Shown piece by piece: positions 57,956 to 64,000 of a DNA stretch of 64,000 bases. The translations under genes were made by a program, and so were the position numbers. Where the stretch lies: contig BDDD01000372.1 in the NCBI GenBank assembly GCA_001972305.1, positions 211,237-275,236 on the forward strand, given 5' to 3'. The notes below the pieces were generated by a model that searched no databases, was not told the DNA's origin, and saw only the letters and a list, made by a program, of their open reading frames with translations. The stretch comes from Cephalotus follicularis (taxonomy: Eukaryota; Streptophyta; Magnoliopsida; Oxalidales; Cephalotaceae). Each line of letters begins with the position of its first letter. Position 1 is the stretch's first letter.

Positions 57956-58335
57956 GCTTGGTCAGAGGAGGAGGACCAGAGTTGAGAGTCGTGGCCCAGG
58001 CAAGCCTCCTCTGCAATATTCCTTGGTAGTTCTTGTTAATACAAATGGGCTGAGGACGAGAGCACCGCCTTTGTGGCTCCTCTGACGCATAACGTAATCT
58101 GCTTGAGCCGAGAACCAACACTTGACCTTTGGTCTGCCTTCCCTGCCATTAAGTGACCTTGAGCATTGAACCGTTATGTTTATCCTTTAAGTTGCGTATT
58201 AAGTACGCTTTACACGTGTCATGCCCAGAGCAATTCCCGCCTCTGTCTTTTCGTTTCCCGCGCTTGATTTGACGGTCAGACTTCCCACCGTTGGATCTAA
58301 TGTGAGGTGGATGGCTAGGATCCGAGGAAGGGGCC

Positions 58336-58343
58336 TATAAAAG
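58336..58343 (+). promoter_or_regulatory. TATA box for the antisense ORF of element C
   Basis: TATAAAAG in GGGCCTATAAAAGCC, 178 bp before the aORF ATG at 58521. The counterpart in B is at 53462-53469 on the minus strand with the same neighbouring sequence (GCCTATAAAAG against GCCTATAAAAG). Confidence 0.55.
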
Positions 58344-58520
58344 CCTTGGTTCTTCACTTAGCAAAACTTTTACTTCTTCAAGCTTCTAAACTCACAGATT
58401 TTTGAGAGCTTTTTTGAATCTGCAGTGTCTTCAATCCCTTTCCATAATCTTCAACCCAAAATCTTTGGTAAGTTCCTACCAACTTTTCTTGTTTTCCCAT
58501 ATTATTTTCTTCTTCTTTTA

Positions 58521-61500
58521 ATGGATAACCAGGAACTATCTTCTGGGTCTTCTTCTTCTTCTCCTTCCCCCCTGTCCATTGCCCCTCTGGCTATGGTGCT
58601 TCCCCCCGCTGAGAGGCCTAGTGATGTAGAAGGTAGCCTAGGGGCTGCTGTGGGTGTCCCTGATGCACCCACGGCAGAGGCCAATCCTCTGGCCGAGGAC
58701 TGTGCCTTTGAGTTGAGTAAACTAAGTCTGGCCGAGGTCAAAGAACTTACCAGAAAGTATAAAATACCTCGTGGATTGACCTTTAAAATTCCTAGGGATC
58801 CTCGGATAGTTACTGAGAGCCGAGAAAGCATATTAGTGGTCTTCAAAGCTGCACTTGCCCATGGTCTGAGGGTCCCAGTTCCCTCTTTTGCCATCTCAGT
58901 CCTTTTGAACTTTAGTCTTCATCCTTCTCTTCTTCAACCTCAGTCTTGGGGTTTTATGATAGGCTTCCTAGTTAGATGTATAGAGTCCGAGGTGACAGCT
59001 ACTGTGAATCTCTTCAAGGAGTTCCATGTCATCTCGGCCACTCCCAAAACAAATGGGTATTTCTTCAAATCCCGTTCTGGGGTTAAAAAACTCCTTCTCA
59101 ACCCCACCCAATCAATAAAAAACTGGAGAAGAAAATATTTCTTAATAAAAAACTTCGAGGGATTCATTCCCTCCCCTTGGTGCACGTCCTTGGACGTCCC
59201 ATTTTTAAACAAAAAAGCCCGTCTGTCCTCGGCTGAAAAATCAGGACTTAGCAAGCTTCTGGCTCTTGAGCCAGAAGACGTAAACTCCACCGTATCCGAG
59301 GATCGTCTAGTCCAGGCAGGACTTAGTAAACTCCTTGAACATGAATCCTCCTCGAAAGGGTCTGAGGAGGAAGAATCAGAGGAAGAGGAAGAGCACAATA
59401 GTCCTCTGCCCCCGGTGTCTGAACAAACTTGTATATCACCTTTGTCTTCTTTGTCTTTTCTATTTGTACTGTTTTTAATAACCCTTGCATTCTCTGTTCT
59501 CTAACTGTGACTTTGCTGTCTTCTTTCAGCAATGGGTCCTCGCCGAGATTTATCTGCCCTCTGGCTATGGTGCTTCCCCCCGCTGAGAGGCCTAGTGATG
59601 TAGAAGGTAGCCTAGGGGCTGCTGTGGGTGTCCCTGATGCACCCACGGCAGAGGCCAATCCTCTGGCCGAGGACTGTGCCTTTGAGTTGAGTAAACTCAG
59701 TCTGGCCGAGGTCAAAGGGCTTGCCAGGGAGTATAACATCCCTCGTGGGTTGTCCTTTAGCATTCCTAGGGATCCTCGGATAGTTACTGAGAGCCGAGAA
59801 GGCCTCTTCGTGGTCTTCGAAGCTGCTCTTGCCCATGGTCTGAGGGTCCCTGTTCCCTCTTTTGCCATCTCGGTCCTTTTGAACTTTAGTCTTCATCCTT
59901 CTCTTCTTCAACCTCAGTCCTGGGGTTTTATGATAGGCTTCCTAGTTAGATGTATAGAGTCCGAGGTGAAAGCTACTGTGAATCTCTTCAAGGAGTTCCA
60001 TGTCATCTCGGCCACTCCCAAAACAAATGGGTTTTTCTTCAAATCCCGTTCTGGGGTTAAAAAACTCCTTCTCAACCCCACCCAATTAATAAAAAACTGG
60101 AGAAGAAAATAATTTTTAATAAAAAACTTCGAGGGATTCATTCCCTCCCCTTGGTGCACGTCCTTGGACGTCCCATTTTTAAACAAAAAAGCCCGTCTGT
60201 CCTCGGCTGAAAAATCAGGACTTAGCAAGCTTCTGGCTCTTGAGCCAGAAGACGTAAACTCCACCGTATCCGAGGATCGTCTAGTCCAGGCAGGACTTAG
60301 TAAACTCCTTGAACATGAATCCTCCTCGGAAGGGTCTGAGGAGGAAGAATCAGAGGAAGAGGAAGAGCACAATAGTTCTCTGCCCCCGGTGTCTGAACAA
60401 ACTTGTATATCACCTTTGTCTTCTTTGTCTTTTCTATTTGTACTGTTTTTAATAACCCTTGCATTCTCTGTTCTCTAACTGTGACTTTGCTGTCTTCTTT
60501 CAGCTATGGGTCCTCGTCGAGATTTATCTGCCATCCTCAAGTCTGCTAGTCAGAGGAAGGCCTCTGATGCTTCTGGGTCGAAGTCCAAGGGAAAGGCCCC
60601 AATGACTGAGAAAGCAAGGCCACCGATCAAGACACCTCCTCCTCCTCCTGCTAGGGTCTCGGTAACTGTGACCGAGAAGAGGAAGGAGACCCACAAGAGG
60701 CCGGCCGACCAGACCCCCTCAGCTGAGCATGCTTCTCTATCCAAGAGGAGTAGAAAGGGGAAGGCCGTGGATGGCGCTGAGAGGGTCCGAGAAGTTGAGG
60801 GCGTGGCTGCCCTCGGGGCTAGTTCCCAGGACCCTATCATCGTTCCCCCATCTCAGTCGGTAGACTAATTGCTTGATGGGTTGGACTTTGAGGGCTTGTG
60901 CTTGAACGATCCTGGAGTACCTCAACGACTCAGTCGTCTGATCTTCTTGCCCAAAGAGTTGGAGGCAAGGCAGAGGTGGATCAATGAAGATTTTTCCTCC
61001 GTTTGTATCAGGAGGCAGCTGCGGGTAAGTGATCTCTTCCTCGGTTACTTCACTCTTTCTTGCACTTTGAATCTTTGCAATATCTAACACTTTTCATTTC
61101 TTGTGACAGTCTCTGAACGATACCCAGCTACTTGTGGACAACCTCCATGCAGTTTTGGCCAGGGATCGAGAGCTGAGGTCGAACATGGCCACCCTTGAAG
61201 AAACTGCTCGCTCAGCCCAAGCTCAGCTGAATGAGGTCCTTAAGGCTCAAGAATCCCTGGCCGAGGAGAAAAGGCAAGCTATGGAGGCTTTGGAGGAGGA
61301 GAAATCCGAGGTTAGGATGCTTGATGTCAAACTAAGGCTGTCCGAGGAGAAAAACCGTGAATTGGTGGCCAAGCTTGACAGGCAGCAGAGGCAAGAGGGG
61401 GAGCAACTGAGGAAAGAGAGGCTCCAGGTCGTGGCCGACTTCAAGGATTCGGAAGAGTTCAAGGAGTTGCTGAGGTCCTCGGTGGAGGAGTTCAAGGGCT

Positions 61501-61955
61501 CCGAGGAGTTTGATGAGGCAGTCTTCCACGAGTCGTCCGAATACTTTCGACGAGGCTTCTACGCTTGTAGAAACTGGGTGGCTTCTCTGACCTCTGACCT
61601 ACCTTTGGACGAGGTGGTGTGTTGTCAGTCTGCCGATGCCTTTGACTTCTATCCTGAAGGGATTGATGAGGCAGAGGACAGAGTCCGGGAGAAGTTGGCT
61701 CAAGAGGCTTCTACTACTCCAGTGGGCGAGACGACAACTCCTGCTTCTCCAGAGGTAGTTGTTCTTGGTGAGAATCATGGTACTGCTTCCTCGGATCCTG
61801 TGGTGGACTCCTCTGCTCTTGCTCCTTCCTCAACTCTAGAAGATATTTTTGCTGGCGTTGGTAATCCCCCTCTGCCCTCAACTGAAACCTTCTTTCTTCC
61901 TGCTCCTCCTAGCGAGGATCCTCCTTCCGAGCATGAAGAAGCTCCTACGGCTTAG
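58521..61955 (+). pseudogene. Antisense ORF (aORF) of element C with an internal 974-bp tandem duplication
   Basis: The ATG at 58521 starts MDNQELSSGSSS. Exon 1 (58521-59430) encodes KYKIPRGLTFKIPRDPRIV, FKAALAHGLRVPVPSFAISV, LFKEFHVISATPKTNGYFFK and NWRRKYFLIKNFEG, then an acidic tail. A tandem copy of most of it follows at 59557-60530. The intact exon 2 (60504-61024, MGPRRDLSAILKSASQRKA) contains a TAA at 60866. Exon 3 (61110-61955) is a coiled coil with RSSVEEFKGSEEFDEAVF, YFRRGFYACRNWVASL and FDFYPEGID. Introns at 60405-60503 and 61025-61109 are GT-AG and match those of B. The duplication (974 bp, not a multiple of three), the stop in copy 2 near 60110 and the TAA make it non-functional. 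The role of the family protein is unknown. Confidence 0.85.
58583..60530 (+). repeat. Tandem duplication, two copies of 974 bp, in the aORF of element C
   Basis: Copy 1 is 58583-59556 and copy 2 is 59557-60530. The unit starts in the exon 1 N-terminal region (CCCTCTGGCTATGG) and ends just inside exon 2 (GATTTATCTGCC), so it includes intron 1. The junction has only a few bases of shared sequence. The copies are nearly identical except for a divergent patch at about 58730-58910 against 59704-59884. Confidence 0.93.
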
Positions 61956-63160
61956 TTTTTCATTTTTATCTTGTAATAGCCTTTGGCTTCTTCCTACTTG
62001 TACTTTTTCAACATTAATAAAAAATTTCCTTTCTTATCCTCTGTCTTCGCATTTAAATTTTTTCACTAAGTGTTGTGGTTGTTGATCTCTGCTTGTTGAT
62101 AATTCCCTTAGGAATTTTTGTCTTCGCAGCAATCTCGGACTTCTCATGATTTCTTGCATAAGTAAGCAAATAACTTCGAAAGGGGCTTGAGTAAAAAAGA
62201 ACAGGCCCTTTCTTTCTCGGACGTAATCAACTCCATACGTGTTCGAGCTTTGAGTGTGTATGTATACTGATAGTTCCTTAGAACTTTTAACTTAGCAAAA
62301 ATCACTAACCTTTGGTGGGCGAGGTCACACAATTTTGATGGTCCACGTAGGACCCTTCACCTTTGAAAGTGCTTTAATTAGACAGCATCTCAGTCTTCAT
62401 AATACCCTTATACTCATAGTTTGAGTTCTTGGTCTGCTCGGACAAGTTCCCATGGGTTTGCCGAGGAGAGTATCGTCTAACCTAGGATGTTCTAGGACAG
62501 GTCGGCTGAGCTTTCAGTCCACTTAGAGACACTTGTATTAAAGTGCTCAGTCCGACGAGCTTGATCGTTGCGAGTTCCCATGGATTCGCCTTTCAAGTCA
62601 CGACTTTAGGTCTGGTTGGACAAGTTCCCATGGTGTTGCCAACCAGTCTTTGCTCCCTTGGGAGTCTTGCTTCATTGGAAGTCTTTGTTGATATATATAA
62701 GTGTAGATGCTCCTCGGAAGGAGTCTTTTTCTTGCTCCTCGGAAGGAGACTTTAATTGGACTCCTCGGAAAGAGTCTTTTATTGGGCTCCTCGGAAGGAG
62801 GCTTTTACTGGGCTCCTCGGAAGGAGGCTTTTACTGGGCTCCTCGGAAGGAGGCTTTTTGAATGAGCATCCTTGGATGCTTTTGAGCGCCTGTTTAGCCG
62901 GACCGTGTGAGACCTCGGCCCTTGTTGATTTTCTTTTTTGAGGATCAGCTTTCGTGAGGCTTAGGGAACCTCGGATCTTGGTGCCCCCTTGAGGGCATGG
63001 TCCGAGATACTTTAAAATGATCTGAGGGAATCTGATTGGTGGCTGTTCAGAGGTTTGAGGACTTGAACATTGGACCTCCGGTCCCTTGCAAACTTGGAAT
63101 TATAATGTTGAACATCGATCTTGGAAAAATTTCAAACTTTCATTGAAAATTTCTTACAAT
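61956..63160. repeat. Spacer between converging genes of element C with a CTCCTCGGAAGGAG array
   Basis: Seven or so copies of a 23-27-bp unit, with core GCTCCTCGGAAGGAGTCTTT, lie at 62707-62860. The conserved block shared with A and B is at 63041-63097. Other phrases shared with B in reverse complement include CAAGTTCCCATGG and TCACGACTTTAGGTCTGG. There is no ORF of its own. Confidence 0.75.
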
Positions 63161-64000
63161 TTATTGATAGTACTTCCTCAGATGCTCGGCATTCCAAGCT
63201 CTGGCAATCTCCCTACCCCCCAAAGTTTCAAGTTTGAATGTTCTTGGGCGGAGGACCCTCTTGATCTTATATGGGCCTTCCCAGGCAGGGGCTAGTTTTC
63301 CTCTGGTACCAGTGGGATCTGCAACTGCTGAGTTACGTAGGACTAGATCACCTTACCTTAGTGGTCTTGGGCTTACTCTTTTATTATAGTAACGTCTTAC
63401 CCTCTGTTGGTAAGCTGCAACTCTGATTGTAGCTTTATCTCTGAGCTCTTCCACTAGGTCGAGGATGCTTCTCAGTCCTTCTTCATTGTTATCTTCAGTG
63501 AAGTGCACAACTCTTGGTGATTGCATTCCCACCTCCACTGGTATCACGGCCTCTGTCCCAAAACATAGGTTGTATGGGGATTCTCCTGTTGTAGTCCGAG
63601 GAGTGGTTCTGTATACCCATAATACACTTGGTAGCTCCTCGGTCCATCTTCCCTTGCTATCTTCCAAGCGTTTTTTTAAGCCTGAGATGATTTCCCTGTT
63701 GATCACCTCGGCTTGACCATTGCTTTGGGGATAGGCTACTGAAGCAAACCTATGTTCTATCCTCCACTCTCTGCAGAAGTCCCTGAAAGCTTGGCAGTCA
63801 AATTGCTTACCATTATCCGTGATGATGGTCCTCGGAACTCCAAATCTGCAGATGATGGACTTCCACACAAAACTTTCTGTGTTCTTCTCTGTAATTGTGG
63901 CCAAGGGCTCCGCCTCTACCCACTTGGTGAAGTAATCCACTGCTACAATGAGAAACTTCCTTTGGCCCGTAGCCATTGGTAGTGGTCCGACGAAGTCCAT
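63161..64000 (-). pseudogene. Integrase of element C (C-terminal two thirds; continues past the window)
   Basis: From the window edge the frame runs MDFVGPLPMATGQRKFLIV, then VDYFTKWVEAEPLATI, ICRFGVPRTIITDNGKQFD, QSNGQAEVINREI, YRTTPRTTTGESPYNLCFGT and YYNKRVSPRPLR. Core D, D and E are all present. One TAA at 63353-63355 replaces a glutamine codon, after which GDLVLRNSAVADP and EHLRKYYQ finish the protein at the TAA 63161-63163. Apart from that stop this is the best preserved integrase in the window. Confidence 0.9.

Larger units (their letters stand above)
57039..64000 (-). mobile_element. LTR retrotransposon C: same Tat-type family, cut by the window end
   Basis: The 3' LTR at 57039-57928 begins TGTTGATACAG on the plus strand and ends CTCCATCA, followed by the polypurine tract and the aORF on the plus strand. 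After a tandem-array spacer the integrase lies on the minus strand up to the window edge. The order and spacing match elements A and B in mirror image. The rest of pol, gag and the 5' LTR must lie beyond 64000. Confidence 0.9.

Noticed and set aside
58502..59868. Long serine-rich minus-strand ORFs (58502-58894, 58940-59398, 59323-59868)
   Set aside because: They are the complementary frame of the aORF; the repeated look comes from the 974-bp duplication.

Overview
The window is nuclear DNA of a flowering plant, most likely a eudicot. It holds three intron-rich plant genes (an ERD7-like senescence/dehydration protein, the 26S proteasome subunit RPN10, and an MLO-family membrane protein), all on the minus strand and all with GT-AG exons that stay in frame to the end. 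They sit in AT-rich DNA filled with nested plant transposons. I cannot name the species.

Layout. 1-1956: gene-poor AT-rich DNA. 1957-5475: ERD7-like gene, 4 exons, 450 aa. 6630-24238: remains of a FAR1/Mutator-like DNA transposon, split by LTR retrotransposon A (7812-23425, minus strand, target duplication GTAAC). Element A is itself interrupted by a probable solo LTR D1 (15638-20699, target duplication AACAC), which carries a second one, D2 (16349-18730, target duplication ATATC). 24409-25711: a decayed MORF-type organelle RNA-editing-factor copy, split by an 894-bp hAT-type element with an 8-bp target duplication. 25895-28573: LTR-like DNA, a minisatellite and a hAT MITE. 30178-34426: RPN10, 10 exons, 404 aa. 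35744-41226: MLO-like gene, 15 exons, 557 aa. 43285-54815: retrotransposon B (plus strand, target duplication CCAAT). 55227-55878: a related solo LTR. 56206-56531: another hAT MITE. 57039 to the window end: retrotransposon C (minus strand, cut by the window edge).

Elements A, B, C and the solo LTR belong to one Ty3/gypsy family of the Tat type. The LTRs begin TGAT(A/G)... and end ...TCAACA, with a G-rich polypurine tract and a PBS beginning TTGG. Gag has a C-x2-H-x4-H-x4-C knuckle, followed by protease, RT, RNase H and integrase. Between pol and the 3' LTR each carries a second gene on the opposite strand (antisense ORF, aORF): three exons with conserved intron positions, a first exon like the Pfam family called putative gypsy-type transposon, and a coiled-coil last exon. 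In B and C a TATAAAAG box lies 5' of the aORF on its own strand. Pol and aORF therefore converge on a short spacer that carries a tandem array in all three copies. All readable copies have stops or frameshifts.

The most unusual items are the convergent aORF with its own promoter-like box, a 974-bp tandem duplication inside the aORF of C, a cluster of GCGTCGAC-type motifs shared by the two nested solo LTRs, the hAT element with a perfect 30-bp palindrome sitting inside the MORF copy, and a conserved non-coding block downstream of integrase in all three retrotransposons. I see no tRNA, rRNA, CRISPR array or prokaryotic gene.
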